Shown here: positions 18,441 through 26,759 of the stretch, piece after piece | How positions within the stretch are numbered: position 1 is the first letter of the stretch | Layout of the letters: every line of letters starts with the position of its first letter | Assembly: GCF_000421465.1 (NCBI RefSeq) | Contig: NZ_ATXB01000001.1 | Coordinates: 1,860,001 to 1,924,000 of the forward strand | Source of the DNA: Methylohalobius crimeensis 10Ki | GTDB lineage: Bacteria; Pseudomonadota; Gammaproteobacteria; Methylococcales; Methylothermaceae | Length of the DNA stretch: 64,000 nucleotides | Direction: 5' to 3' | The notes under the pieces: generated by a model | Told to the model about the DNA's origin: nothing | Seen by the model: only the letters and a program-made list of their open reading frames with translations | The model's database searches: none | Position numbers and translations under genes: made by a program

Positions 18441-20876
18441 TCATCCAGCAGATCCGAAGCACACTTCGACGGTGGCGGCACCTGCTTGTTCGGATAACCG
18501 GAGAACGAGTCGATCGCCATCACTTCGGTAGCGGTCGAACGTCTCGCCGTTTATTTTGACACCGCCGATGCTTGGCATTCCCGGCAGTTCCAAGCGAATC
18601 TCACGTCTTTCGGGCACGAAAGTCCCTTCGCGCGCTCCCAGGCGAATGGTTACCCCGTCGCCGGTCTCGCAGGAGATCGAGCGACGGGCATACGCTCCCT
18701 TCCGGTAACCGAAACCGTCCCCCGCATCCTCATAAAGAGCGAACTCGCCTCGTCCTTCCGCCGGATAGATCAGCAAAGTGAGCGGATCGATGGGCCGCTC
18801 ACCGGTATGGCTCATCGACGGCCCCAGGGGCAGCGGTGTGTTGGCCTTGACATAAAGCGCCGGCTGCCCCAGGGGGGCATGGGCGAGTATATGGGCCGGA
18901 CCGTCGAAGCGTTCGCCGGTCCAGTAGTGAAACCAGGTGCCCGCAGGCAGATAGACGTAGCGGTATTCCACCCCGGGGCGGGTGACGGGGGCGACGAGCA
19001 AGGCGCTGCCGAGGAGGAATTGGTCGTCCATGGCATCGCTCGTCGGGTCGTCCGGATATTCGAAGAGCAAGGGGCGCAGGATCGGGGCGCCGGTCCGGTG
19101 ACATTCCTCAAAAAGGGTATAAAGATAGGGGATCAACCGCATTCGGAGCTGGATCATCTTGCGGCAAACCGACTGGCAGGGTTCCCCGAATGCCCAAGGT
19201 TCCTGGGGAATCGTTCCCTTGGCGGAATGATTGCGGCAAAAGGGCTGAAACACGCCGAATTCGGTGAAACGCGCCAGTAGCTCGCCGTTGCAGTCGTCGT
19301 AGAAACCGCCGATATCCACTCCCGCCCAGGCCGCCCCGGAAAGACCGAGGTTTTGCAGCTGCGGTAGGGCCATGGCCAAATGTTCCCACCAGGAAGAGTT
19401 GTCCCCGGTCCACAATAAAGCGTGACGCTGAACCCCGGCATATCCCGAGCGGGTGAGCACGAAGGGACGGGATTGGGGGCGCAGCCGCCGGATTCCCTCG
19501 TGGGCGGCGCGGGCCATCAGGGTGCCGTAGAGGTTGTGGACCTGACGGTGCAGGCGTGGCTTGCCGTCGCCGGGATGGACCACATCGGGCGGCATGGTTG
19601 CCCGCTCCGGAATGCCCAACGCCGGCTCGTTCATGTCACACCAGATGCCGGCAACGCCCGCATCCAGGAGCGCCGCGTGATGCCGGCCCCACCATTCCCG
19701 GACCCGCCGGCCGGTAAAGTCGGGAAACGCGCACAGACCCGGCCAGACCGTGTTGCGGTATTCCTCGCCCTCGAAGGTCTGGCAATAGAAATCCTTGTCC
19801 CGACCTTCCGTATAAACCGGATAGTCCTCGTCCACCTTCACCCCGGGATCGACGATGGCGACCACTCGAAAACCGTCCTTGCGGAGCTCGGAAATCAGGG
19901 TCTTGGGATTTGGAAAACGGTCCCGGTCCCAGGTGAACACCCGATAACCGTCCATGTAGTCGATGTCCAGATGAATGACGTCGCACGGAATATCCCGGTC
20001 TCGGAACTCCCGCGCCACCCGGCGTACATGGGGTTCGTCGCGGTAACTCCAGCGAGATTGCTGGTTGCCCAACGCCCACAAGGGCGGCATGGGGATGCGG
20101 CCGGTGAGCTCGGTATAGCGCGCCAGAACCGCCCGAGGGGTGGGGCCGCAAAAGACGTAATAGATCAGGTTTCCGCCCGTCGCCTCGAAGCAGGAGAGAT
20201 CGGCATTCGTCCTGGCCAAGTCGAATACCGCCCGGTGGGTATTATCGAACAGCAGACCGTGGGCCGCCCCCTCTTGGAGGGAGAACACAAAGGGAATGGA
20301 CACGTAAAGATTATTGAAGGAAGGCGCGTGTCCGGCCGGCGGGTCGATATTCCAGAAAAGCGGGCGCGAGCCGGTCTTCTCCAGCCCTCCGGTGCGCTCC
20401 CCGCAACCGAAATAGCGTTCGCCCCGCCCGCGCCGCTTGTACACTCGAACGACAGCTTCCGGCGCGCATAAGCCGATGGCCGGCTCATCGCGCCCGGCAA
20501 ACCCCATCCCCAGCCTCTCGTCGTCGGCGGCGAAAACCCGTCCTGACGGATCGCTGAAGCGAATCCGCAGCGGATTCAGGGAGATGCGGGCCGTCGCCTT
20601 CGAAGTCGATAGGCTGAGATTTCCGGCTTGTTCGGCCACGGATACTTCGATAGGGTCCCACGCCGTTTTGGCCACCGCCTCCGAATCGTATTCGACGGAC
20701 TTGCCATGCGGGAATGCCCCCACCCGAAACAGATCCTCGGCCAGGGCCGCGATTTCCACCGTGGTGGCGCCGACTTTCAGGCGCAGGGTAGCGCCATTTC
20801 GCCCCAGAATTTCCGCCGTTCCCAAGGGCTCGTAACCGTCCCCGGCTCGCGGCCATTTAGAATGCGCTTCCGTCAA
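18441..20876 (-). CDS. Alpha-glucosidase, glycoside hydrolase family 31
   Basis: 811 aa from a TTG start at 20874-20876, chosen because GGAGG lies 7 bases upstream; there is no nearby ATG, and the upstream open frame lies inside the patatin gene. Typical GH31: N-terminal galactose-mutarotase-like region, catalytic nucleophile Asp in GIWCDMNEPALG, acid/base Asp in WTGDNSSWW, and HVRRVAREFRDRDIPCDVIH in the barrel. No signal peptide is seen, so it probably acts on intracellular alpha-glucans or alpha-glucosides. It lies 25 bp after the patatin gene and is probably co-transcribed with it. Confidence 0.9.
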   Translation of the reverse strand: MTEAHSKWPRAGDGYEPLGTAEILGRNGATLRLKVGATTVEIAALAEDLFRVGAFPHGKSVEYDSEAVAKTAWDPIEVSVAEQAGNLSLSTSKATARISLNPLRIRFSDPSGRVFAADDERLGMGFAGRDEPAIGLCAPEAVVRVYKRRGRGERYFGCGERTGGLEKTGSRPLFWNIDPPAGHAPSFNNLYVSIPFVFSLQEGAAHGLLFDNTHRAVFDLARTNADLSCFEATGGNLIYYVFCGPTPRAVLARYTELTGRIPMPPLWALGNQQSRWSYRDEPHVRRVAREFRDRDIPCDVIHLDIDYMDGYRVFTWDRDRFPNPKTLISELRKDGFRVVAIVDPGVKVDEDYPVYTEGRDKDFYCQTFEGEEYRNTVWPGLCAFPDFTGRRVREWWGRHHAALLDAGVAGIWCDMNEPALGIPERATMPPDVVHPGDGKPRLHRQVHNLYGTLMARAAHEGIRRLRPQSRPFVLTRSGYAGVQRHALLWTGDNSSWWEHLAMALPQLQNLGLSGAAWAGVDIGGFYDDCNGELLARFTEFGVFQPFCRNHSAKGTIPQEPWAFGEPCQSVCRKMIQLRMRLIPYLYTLFEECHRTGAPILRPLLFEYPDDPTSDAMDDQFLLGSALLVAPVTRPGVEYRYVYLPAGTWFHYWTGERFDGPAHILAHAPLGQPALYVKANTPLPLGPSMSHTGERPIDPLTLLIYPAEGRGEFALYEDAGDGFGYRKGAYARRSISCETGDGVTIRLGAREGTFVPERREIRLELPGMPSIGGVKINGETFDRYRSDGDRLVLRLSEQAGAATVEVCFGSAG

Positions 20877-20901
20877 TTTTTTTCCTCCCCCATGCGGTCG
20901 T

Positions 20902-22749
20902 TCACGGTTGTCCACGTTCGCGAAGAATCTGCTGAATCGCCGGCAAGACTTCCTCGGCGGCCCGCTCCCCCCGCTCCACCAGTTCGTCCATCCGCCCGAA
21001 ATCGGCGGCCGAGAACGAGCCCACCGGCGGCTGCACGCTGGCGTCCGCCAGAGCCAAGTTGGTGAGGGTCCGTTCGCGCGCCCCCACATCCAGAGAACGC
21101 AAGACGATCCGGATGATCGACGGCGTCAAATGTCGGCGCAGATGCTCGAACTGGCCGGCCCATCCTCCCATCCGATCGACGGGTGAAAAATCCGGCATCG
21201 CCTCCACCTTGGCGGAGGTAGCCACCGCCACGACGATGTCCGCCCCCTCGCGCCGCAGAATATCGGTGGGAAGCGGGTTGACGATCCAACCGTCCACCAG
21301 CAAATGATCGTCCACTCTCACCGGCGGAAACACCGCCGGGACGGCGCTGGTGGCATCCAGTATCTGCCAGAGGCGCCCGCTTCCGAACGCCACCTCCCGC
21401 CCGGACATCAAATCGGCGGTCACCGCCCAAAACGGAATCGGCAAATGCTCGATATTCGCATCGCCGATATATTGGCGAATCAGCGCCCGCTTTTTCGTGC
21501 CGCGCAGCAAAGCGGTCGCCGGAATGCCGTAATCGAGCAAAAGCCGCCGCGAATGCCGCGCCAGGTGCCGAAAATCGGTCAAGAGCTTGTCGTTTCCGTG
21601 ACCCTGGGCATACAGGCCACCGACAATGGCCCCCATGCTGGTACCGGCGATGAGATCGAATTCCAATCCGGCGCGCTCGAAACACCGCAAGGCGCCGAGA
21701 TGGGCCAGGGCCTTGGCCCCGCCCGCGCTCAAGGCCAAACCCAGCCGGCACCCCAGGATTTGGCGGGCGAAACGGCGGAGCGTGCGGGCGGCGGGGCTTC
21801 GGGGAGCCAGTTGGAGAATCGGCACGGAATCCAGCAGCGCCGATTCCAGAACCACGGTATCGGTCATGCGATCTGCGAGATGCGACCTTCGCCCCGGAGA
21901 GGCGCCCCCCATGGATGGATCGCATGAAATGGCGGTCCAGCATTTTTTCGCTTTCATCTTTTCCAGCCACTTTTCCCCCTCCCTGTCCAGCGACCAAACC
22001 GTCTCGGCCTTTCGGAGCCAATCTCCCGCCCGGGGGTCGATGGCCGAAAGACGGAGAATCACCAGCGAGTAGCTGGCTCGAAGCGCATCGAGATCGGCAA
22101 AGTCATCATCGGCGAGAATCGATATCCCCTCACACCCGCCGGCGGGTAGGACAGATGGGAGGGTCGGAAGCGCCGCCCCATCGACGATGGCCACCCGAAT
22201 CGCGCCCACGCTTGCCAGCGCGGCGGCCAGATTCAAGACCAGCCGCGCCTCTTGGAGGTTGGGATGTCCGCTCACCGCCGCAATCACGCCGGGATGGGCT
22301 CGCCGAGGCTGAAACAGCGTCTGCATGCGGAGGCGGTGGCTCAGATAATAGCTGATCCCCAGCGCGACGGTGGGGGCTTGCTGCAATAGCCGATAAAAAT
22401 CGGATCGCGCAATGGTTAGGAGATTAACCTCCGTGGCGGCCGCCGCGGTGGCCGAACGGGGTTCTCCGGTGAGCAAAGCCATCTCGCCGAACCAATCCCC
22501 CGCTCCCAGTTCGTTGACCACCGGTTCGCCCTGCTCCCTCGGTCCAAGCAGGCGGATTTTCCCATTTACGATCAGGTAAAATTCTTCCCCGTGCTCGCCG
22601 ATGCGAAACAGCACTTCACCGGCTTGCAGTAGGCGGCGGTGCGCGCGGCTGCCGAGCTGATGGAGGATTTCCGTGGCCAATCCGGCCAGCAGCGGAGAGC
22701 GCCGCAAGCTGGCAAGCAGGTCGGAATCGACAGGAGTAGACACGCTCAA
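20902..22749 (-). CDS. Cyclic-nucleotide-binding patatin-like phospholipase
   Basis: 615 aa. Residues about 12-130 are a cNMP-binding beta-roll (GEVLFRIGEHGEEFYLIVNG, GDWFGEMALLTGEPRSATA). A middle region (residues 155-270) resembles a degenerate ParA/MinD-like fold (VAIVDGAALPTLPSV). Residues about 330-530 are a patatin domain: oxyanion SAGGAKALAHLGAL, nucleophile GTSMG (Ser371) and the dyad Asp in LLVDGWIVNPLP, where the usual DGG/DGA reads DGW. Architecture is that of bacterial NTE-like lysophospholipases. Cyclic-nucleotide control is inferred. The gene is divergent from the thioredoxin/CcdA-like gene. Confidence 0.88.
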   Translation of the reverse strand: MSVSTPVDSDLLASLRRSPLLAGLATEILHQLGSRAHRRLLQAGEVLFRIGEHGEEFYLIVNGKIRLLGPREQGEPVVNELGAGDWFGEMALLTGEPRSATAAAATEVNLLTIARSDFYRLLQQAPTVALGISYYLSHRLRMQTLFQPRRAHPGVIAAVSGHPNLQEARLVLNLAAALASVGAIRVAIVDGAALPTLPSVLPAGGCEGISILADDDFADLDALRASYSLVILRLSAIDPRAGDWLRKAETVWSLDREGEKWLEKMKAKKCWTAISCDPSMGGASPGRRSHLADRMTDTVVLESALLDSVPILQLAPRSPAARTLRRFARQILGCRLGLALSAGGAKALAHLGALRCFERAGLEFDLIAGTSMGAIVGGLYAQGHGNDKLLTDFRHLARHSRRLLLDYGIPATALLRGTKKRALIRQYIGDANIEHLPIPFWAVTADLMSGREVAFGSGRLWQILDATSAVPAVFPPVRVDDHLLVDGWIVNPLPTDILRREGADIVVAVATSAKVEAMPDFSPVDRMGGWAGQFEHLRRHLTPSIIRIVLRSLDVGARERTLTNLALADASVQPPVGSFSAADFGRMDELVERGERAAEEVLPAIQQILRERGQP

Positions 22750-22826
22750 ACCCAGGACGGTATTTTGAACTTCAAGGAAAATCGATTAGCCATACCCATA
22801 CATCCACACATCCTCGGCACACAATC

Positions 22827-24158
22827 GTGATTGAACCACTTTCGGCGTTAAATAAACAGACCGAGCAAACACTTCGAGCAGGCAGGATATACCCATGCTC
22901 CCGCGCCCTGCTCATTGGCTTGCTCACTTGGCTTTCCTTCTGGATTCCGCCTGCTGTCGCCCAGCCCTCCTATCCTTGGACCGTTCCGGATGCCCACGGC
23001 AATCCCCGGGTGCAGTTGTGGTTCTTTTGGTCCTCCCACTGCCCCCACTGCCTGGAAGCACGCCCTCACGTGGTGAAAATGGCCAAGGAAAATTCCTGGC
23101 TGATCCTCCACGACATGAATCTCACCGGTCACCCCGAGTATATGCGGCGTTATATGGCCATGGCCGCCGCCCTGAACCGAAAGGCCCAGTCCGTCCCCGC
23201 TTTCATCTTCTGCGGAGAAATGCACGCGGGGTGGGGAAGACCGGAAACCACCGGCGCCATGCTCCTCGAGCGGCTTACCCAATGCCGACAGCGCACCCTC
23301 GCCGGACGGCCGGATGCAGCCACGACGGAGGCGGAGAACCGCTTGGATTTACCTTGGATCGGTGAGGTGGATGCAGGCACCCTCTCCCTGCCCGTCCTCA
23401 CCCTGGTAATCGCCGGCCTGGATGCGTTCAATCCGTGCGCGTTCTTCGTGCTCTTGTTTCTGCTGTCCCTGCTGGTGCATCTTCGGGACCGACGCCGAAT
23501 GCTCCTGATCGGCGGGCTCTTCGTGCTGATCTCGGGAGTCATGTATTTCGCTTTCATGGCCGCCTGGCTGACCCTGTTCCGAATCATGGGTGGGTTGCCC
23601 TGGGTCACCGCGGCCGCAGGCGTACTAGCGGTCTTCATCGGCAGCGTCAACGTGAAGGACTTTTTCGCCTTCCAGCAGGGACTGTCCTTATCCATTCCCG
23701 AATCGCGCAAGGCGGACATCTTTCGCCGAGGCCGAGAAGTCCTTTCCGCCGGCAACCTACCCGCCATGTTAGGGGCCACTGTCATTCTGGCCGTCGCCGC
23801 CAATTTCTACGAGCTTCTGTGCACGGCGGGCTTTCCCATGGTCTATACCCGGCTGCTTACCTTGCAAGTGAAAAACGGTGTCGAACATTTTTTCTGGCTC
23901 GTCTTCTACAACCTGATTTATATTCTTCCCCTACTGTTGATCGTTCTGGTCTTCGTTCATACCATGGGAACTCGGAAGCTCTCCGAACGGGAAGGTCGTC
24001 TGCTGAAGCTCTTTTCCGGACTGATGATGCTTGGACTGGGCCTGTTGCTGTTGACGGCACCGGAACGACTCGACAATCTTGCCATTGCATTCGGTATCCT
24101 TGGCGGAGCGGCACTCATCACCGCTCTCGCCGCACAATTTCAAAGGAGCACGTCATGA
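22827..24158 (+). CDS. Thioredoxin-fold / CcdA-DsbD-like membrane redox protein
   Basis: 443 aa. A signal or anchor segment (residues 27-46) leads to a periplasmic thioredoxin-like domain with active site CPHC (Cys72, Cys75). After residue 185 there are six or more membrane helices with CcdA/DsbD-like cysteines in FNPCAFFVLL and LLCTAGFP. DsbD carries its thioredoxin domain after the membrane part; here the order is reversed. It likely moves reducing power across the inner membrane. The start is a GTG without a clear ribosome site, so the N-terminus is uncertain. It overlaps the DoxX gene by 4 bases. Confidence 0.8.
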   Translation: MIEPLSALNKQTEQTLRAGRIYPCSRALLIGLLTWLSFWIPPAVAQPSYPWTVPDAHGNPRVQLWFFWSSHCPHCLEARPHVVKMAKENSWLILHDMNLTGHPEYMRRYMAMAAALNRKAQSVPAFIFCGEMHAGWGRPETTGAMLLERLTQCRQRTLAGRPDAATTEAENRLDLPWIGEVDAGTLSLPVLTLVIAGLDAFNPCAFFVLLFLLSLLVHLRDRRRMLLIGGLFVLISGVMYFAFMAAWLTLFRIMGGLPWVTAAAGVLAVFIGSVNVKDFFAFQQGLSLSIPESRKADIFRRGREVLSAGNLPAMLGATVILAVAANFYELLCTAGFPMVYTRLLTLQVKNGVEHFFWLVFYNLIYILPLLLIVLVFVHTMGTRKLSEREGRLLKLFSGLMMLGLGLLLLTAPERLDNLAIAFGILGGAALITALAAQFQRSTS

Positions 24159-24547
24159 ACGAAACCCTCCATAAATCCACCGATCTTATCGGCCGCATTT
24201 TCATGGCGGTCATCTTCCTGACCGCCGGCCTGGGCAAAATCGGCGGCTACGCCGCCACCCAAGCCTACATGGAATCCGTCGGGGTGCCCGGCATGTTTCT
24301 GCCGCTGGTGATCCTGATCGAGGCGGGCGGCGCCCTCGCCCTCATCGTCGGCTGGCAAACCCGTATCGCGGCCCTGGTTTTGGCGGGCTTCAGCGTGCTA
24401 TCGGCGCTGCTGTTCCACGCCGATTTCGGAGAAAAGATGCAGATGATCCAGTTTCAAAAGAATATCGCCATCGCGGGCGGATTCCTGATTCTGGCCCTCC
24501 ACGGCCCCGGCTCTTGGAGCCTGGACGCTTACCGGAACCGCGCTTGA
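24155..24547 (+). CDS. DoxX family membrane protein
   Basis: 130 aa from the ATG at 24155 (overlap ATGA with the upstream stop; AAAGGAGC 4 bases upstream). Four hydrophobic helices with the DoxX pattern: RIFMAVIFLTAGLGKIGGYA, MFLPLVILIEAGGALALIVG, IAALVLAGFSVLSALLFH, FQKNIAIAGGFLILAL. DoxX proteins are linked to quinone or redox functions and sulfur stress. Translational coupling to the thioredoxin/CcdA-like protein points to a shared redox role. Confidence 0.85.
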   Translation: MNETLHKSTDLIGRIFMAVIFLTAGLGKIGGYAATQAYMESVGVPGMFLPLVILIEAGGALALIVGWQTRIAALVLAGFSVLSALLFHADFGEKMQMIQFQKNIAIAGGFLILALHGPGSWSLDAYRNRA

Positions 24548-24560
24548 CGGGGGTCGACTT

Positions 24561-25412
24561 ATGGGTACACGCAGACTTTCCAAGGTAATTCCCTCCCGGG
24601 CCACTTCCGACGGTGCCGGGGTCAAACTGCGACGCAGCCTGGGCAGCTCCCAACTGCGGCACGACCCTTTTCTATTGCTGGACGAGTTCTTCTCCGACGA
24701 CCCGCAGGACTACATCCGCGGCTTCCCGCCCCACCCCCACCGCGGTTTCGAAACCGTCACCTACATGCTCGACGGCCACATGCGCCATGAAGACAGCGTC
24801 GGCAATCGCGGCGACTTGGGTCCCGGCGACGTCCAATGGATGACCGCCGGACGCGGCATCGTCCACTCGGAAATGCCGCAGCAGAAACAAGGCCGGATGC
24901 GCGGTTTCCAGCTCTGGATCAACCTACCCGCCGCGGAAAAAATGAAACCGGCGAGCTATCGCGATATTCCATCCCACGAGATCCCCACTGTGGCGCTGGA
25001 ATCCGGCGGCGAAGTCCGGGTGATCGCCGGCACGTTCATTCCCGGTGAACAAGGCGTCTCCGGCCCCATTCAAGGCTTGACCACGGATCCCCTGTTTCTC
25101 GACGTCCACCTGCCGGCGGAGGCCGGCTTAGAAGTCCCGGTGAATCCCGGCTATAACGCTTTCATTTATCTCTACGACGGACAGACCACCATTGGCGACG
25201 ACGAGCAATCGTTACCGGAGCATTCCGCGGGGCTCCTGAGCGACGGCGACGAAATTCACGTCCGGGCCGGACCGAACGGCGCTTGCTTCCTGCTGCTCGC
25301 GGGAAAGCCCTTGGGCGAACCCGTTGTCCAATCCGGACCATTCGTGATGAATACCCGCGAAGAAACCGAACAGGCTTTGGCCGATTACCGAAACGGAACC
25401 CTGACCGGCTGA
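24561..25412 (+). CDS. Pirin family protein
   Basis: 283 aa bicupin. The N-terminal cupin has the pirin metal-binding signature HPHRGFETVTYMLDG ... HEDSVGN ... HSEMP (two His, then His and Glu), and the C-terminal cupin includes LPAEAGLEVPVNPGYNAFIY. Some bacterial pirins have quercetinase-like activity; the role here is unknown. It follows DoxX by 13 bp and is probably the last gene of that operon. Confidence 0.9.
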   Translation: MGTRRLSKVIPSRATSDGAGVKLRRSLGSSQLRHDPFLLLDEFFSDDPQDYIRGFPPHPHRGFETVTYMLDGHMRHEDSVGNRGDLGPGDVQWMTAGRGIVHSEMPQQKQGRMRGFQLWINLPAAEKMKPASYRDIPSHEIPTVALESGGEVRVIAGTFIPGEQGVSGPIQGLTTDPLFLDVHLPAEAGLEVPVNPGYNAFIYLYDGQTTIGDDEQSLPEHSAGLLSDGDEIHVRAGPNGACFLLLAGKPLGEPVVQSGPFVMNTREETEQALADYRNGTLTG

Positions 25413-25461
25413 TACTGTCTGATTTATTCAGTTCCCGAGACGCTCGGGCCACTTATATCAA

Positions 25462-25491
25462 TTGATTCGAAATCCGATCATTTGCTATGAT
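25462..25491 (+). promoter_or_regulatory. Probable sigma-70 promoter of tmRNA
   Basis: TTGATT at 25462-25467, an 18-bp spacer, and TATGAT at 25486-25491 with an extended -10 (TGC before TATGAT). Predicted transcription start is near 25498, about 87 bases before the mature tmRNA 5' end. Confidence 0.6.
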
Positions 25492-25554
25492 GAACTGTCA
25501 ATTTCGGGAGGGATGAAAAACCGCTTCAAGGCTGAAAACCTTGGAACTTTTCCG

Positions 25555-25570
25555 ATAGACGCAAGTCTAT
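25555..25570 (+). other. GNRA-capped hairpin in the pre-tmRNA leader
   Basis: ATAGAC-GCAA-GTCTAT forms a perfect 6-bp stem with a GCAA tetraloop, 14 bases upstream of the mature tmRNA 5' end. It could mark or protect the RNase processing site. Confidence 0.4.
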
Positions 25571-25584
25571 ATAAACGTACCAGA

Positions 25585-25949
25585 GGGGGCGATCTGGCTT
25601 CGACGCGGGTCGCGAAACCTACAGGTGCATGCCGAGGTGCAGAATACCTCGTAAAACCATCTGCAAACTCTATAGTTGCCAACGACGACAACTACGCACT
25701 CGCTGCTTAAAACCCAGTAGGGTGCCATCTGACCGGAGCCGTGCTTGTGCGTCCGGATTTCAGGTGTCATATCTCACAAGATCGCGGTGAATCGCGTCCG
25801 GCGCGGATCCGTTAAAACCTATACCGGACTCGCCGTTTGTTTTCCCCGCCGTTCGGGTAGCAAACGGTTAAATGAATAGAACGGACAAGCATGTAGAGCC
25901 TGAGGCGGAGGATTCGCGGACGGGGGTTCAATTCCCCCCGCCTCCACCA
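25585..25949 (+). ncRNA. ssrA: Transfer-messenger RNA (tmRNA)
   Basis: 365 nt. The acceptor stem pairs GGGGGCG (25585-25591) with CGCCTCC, followed by encoded CCA at 25947-25949. The 5' end continues with the conserved GGCTTCGACG, and the 3' end has the T-arm GGGGGTTCAATTCCCCCC. The resume codon GCC at 25678 opens the tag ANDDNYALAA with TAA at 25708-25710. tmRNA rescues stalled ribosomes and tags the peptide for proteolysis. Its 3' end is a common integration target, and an integrase stub follows within 160 bp. Confidence 0.97.
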
Positions 25950-25985
25950 TTAGCACTTCCGAATACACCCGATAAAGCCTTACAT

Positions 25986-26008
25986 CCCGCCGCGTTGCGG
26001 GCTTTTTC
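25986..26008 (+). terminator. Rho-independent terminator of tmRNA
   Basis: Stem CCCGC / GCGGG with a 6-base loop, followed by CTTTTTC. Located 37 bp after the tmRNA CCA end. Confidence 0.75.
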
Positions 26009-26103
26009 ATTCCTACCAATTCCGACGAAATCCGGTGAAAGCAACCACGCTTCTGTGGTATTTTCGCGTGGCAACATGCCCCATTGAATCGGAGTTACCC
26101 CAC

Positions 26104-26210
26104 ATGGCCAAACTATCAGACGCCAAGATCAAAAACGCCAAGCCGGGAGACAAGCTGTATAAGCTCTACGACGAGAAAGGCTTGTTCATTATCGTAACCC
26201 CGAGCGATTT
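26104..26210 (+). pseudogene. N-terminal stub of a P4-type tyrosine integrase
   Basis: The translation from ATG 26104 (MAKLSDAKIKNAKPGDKLYK, then LYDEKGLFIIVTPS) is the arm-binding N-terminus (DUF4102) of phage P4/SsrA-type tyrosine integrases. The family sequence stops matching after about 34 residues, and the frame ends at 26280 with unrelated residues. The catalytic domain is gone, so the island cannot excise with its own enzyme. Position and direction relative to tmRNA are as expected for an ssrA-targeting integrase. Confidence 0.8.
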
Positions 26211-26276
26211 CTTCAGTCGAGTCTTGGCCATTACCGAATGGCAGGCGTTGGTCTCGGACGAGCATTCAAAAGCTTC

Positions 26277-26408
26277 GTGAAGAAAGACGGCAGCGGGCCG
26301 GACAAGCCGCCGGGACGGCGACTCGGCCAATACGCCGTCACCTGGCAAGACGGCAAATCCGTCGTTAAGGGCGAGGATGCGCCGAGCGCGAATGACAATG
26401 GTCATTGA
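26277..26408 (+). pseudogene. C-terminal fragment related to the 61-aa zeta-partner protein
   Basis: In this frame the sequence ends GRRLGQYAVTWQDGKSVVKG, then EDAPSANDNGH and stop. That parallels the end of the small protein at 35623-35808 ([19 protein letters not shown], then [11 protein letters not shown]). At DNA level I estimate about four-fifths identity, so it is an older paralogue rather than a recent copy. The N-terminal half is missing or replaced; a GTG at 26277 could start a 43-residue remnant. It abuts the integrase stub, consistent with a deletion joining two island fragments. Confidence 0.6.
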
Positions 26409-26418
26409 AAGACATCAT

Positions 26419-26751
26419 ATGAAACAGATGAAACCGTTTACCGGAAAGTGGCGCATCGCCGAGATGGAGGTGTGGGACCAGGATTATGTGGATATGGAGG
26501 TGCCGGGTTACATCCGAATCGACTCGGAAGGGACCGGACAGTTTCAGTTCGGGCTGGTATCCGGAGATATCGACGGCCGGGTGGAGCAATACGGCAATGC
26601 TTCACGTTTTGAGTTCTCCTGGTCTGGACAGGATGAAAACGATCCGGTCTGCGGCCGAGGTTGGGCGGTCATTGAAAATGGCGAGTTGAAAGGCCGCATC
26701 TATATGCATTTGGCTGACGATTCGGCCTTTCAGGCCATCAAGAGCAAATAA
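26419..26751 (+). CDS. Conserved small protein of unknown function
   Basis: 110 aa from ATG 26419; an upstream in-frame start at 26377 would lie in the preceding fragment. The chain is acidic and beta-rich (MKPFTGKWRIAEMEVWDQDY, VPGYIRIDSEGTGQFQFG, EFSWSGQDENDPVCGRGWAV, LKGRIYMHLADDSAF). I recognise this pattern from unnamed proteins scattered among mobile and toxin-antitoxin regions; no function is known. No cysteine pair, membrane segment or catalytic motif stands out. It is the first apparently intact gene of the island. Confidence 0.7.
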   Translation: MKQMKPFTGKWRIAEMEVWDQDYVDMEVPGYIRIDSEGTGQFQFGLVSGDIDGRVEQYGNASRFEFSWSGQDENDPVCGRGWAVIENGELKGRIYMHLADDSAFQAIKSK

Positions 26752-26759
26752 CGGGGCCT

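Noticed and set aside
20877-21089. Upstream extension of the GH31 gene
   Set aside because: It overlaps the patatin coding region and lacks similarity. The TTG at 20874-20876 has a clear ribosome site.
20873-22021. Long minus-strand frame across the patatin gene
   Set aside because: It is a shadow frame of the patatin gene, Gly/Arg-rich, without domain features.
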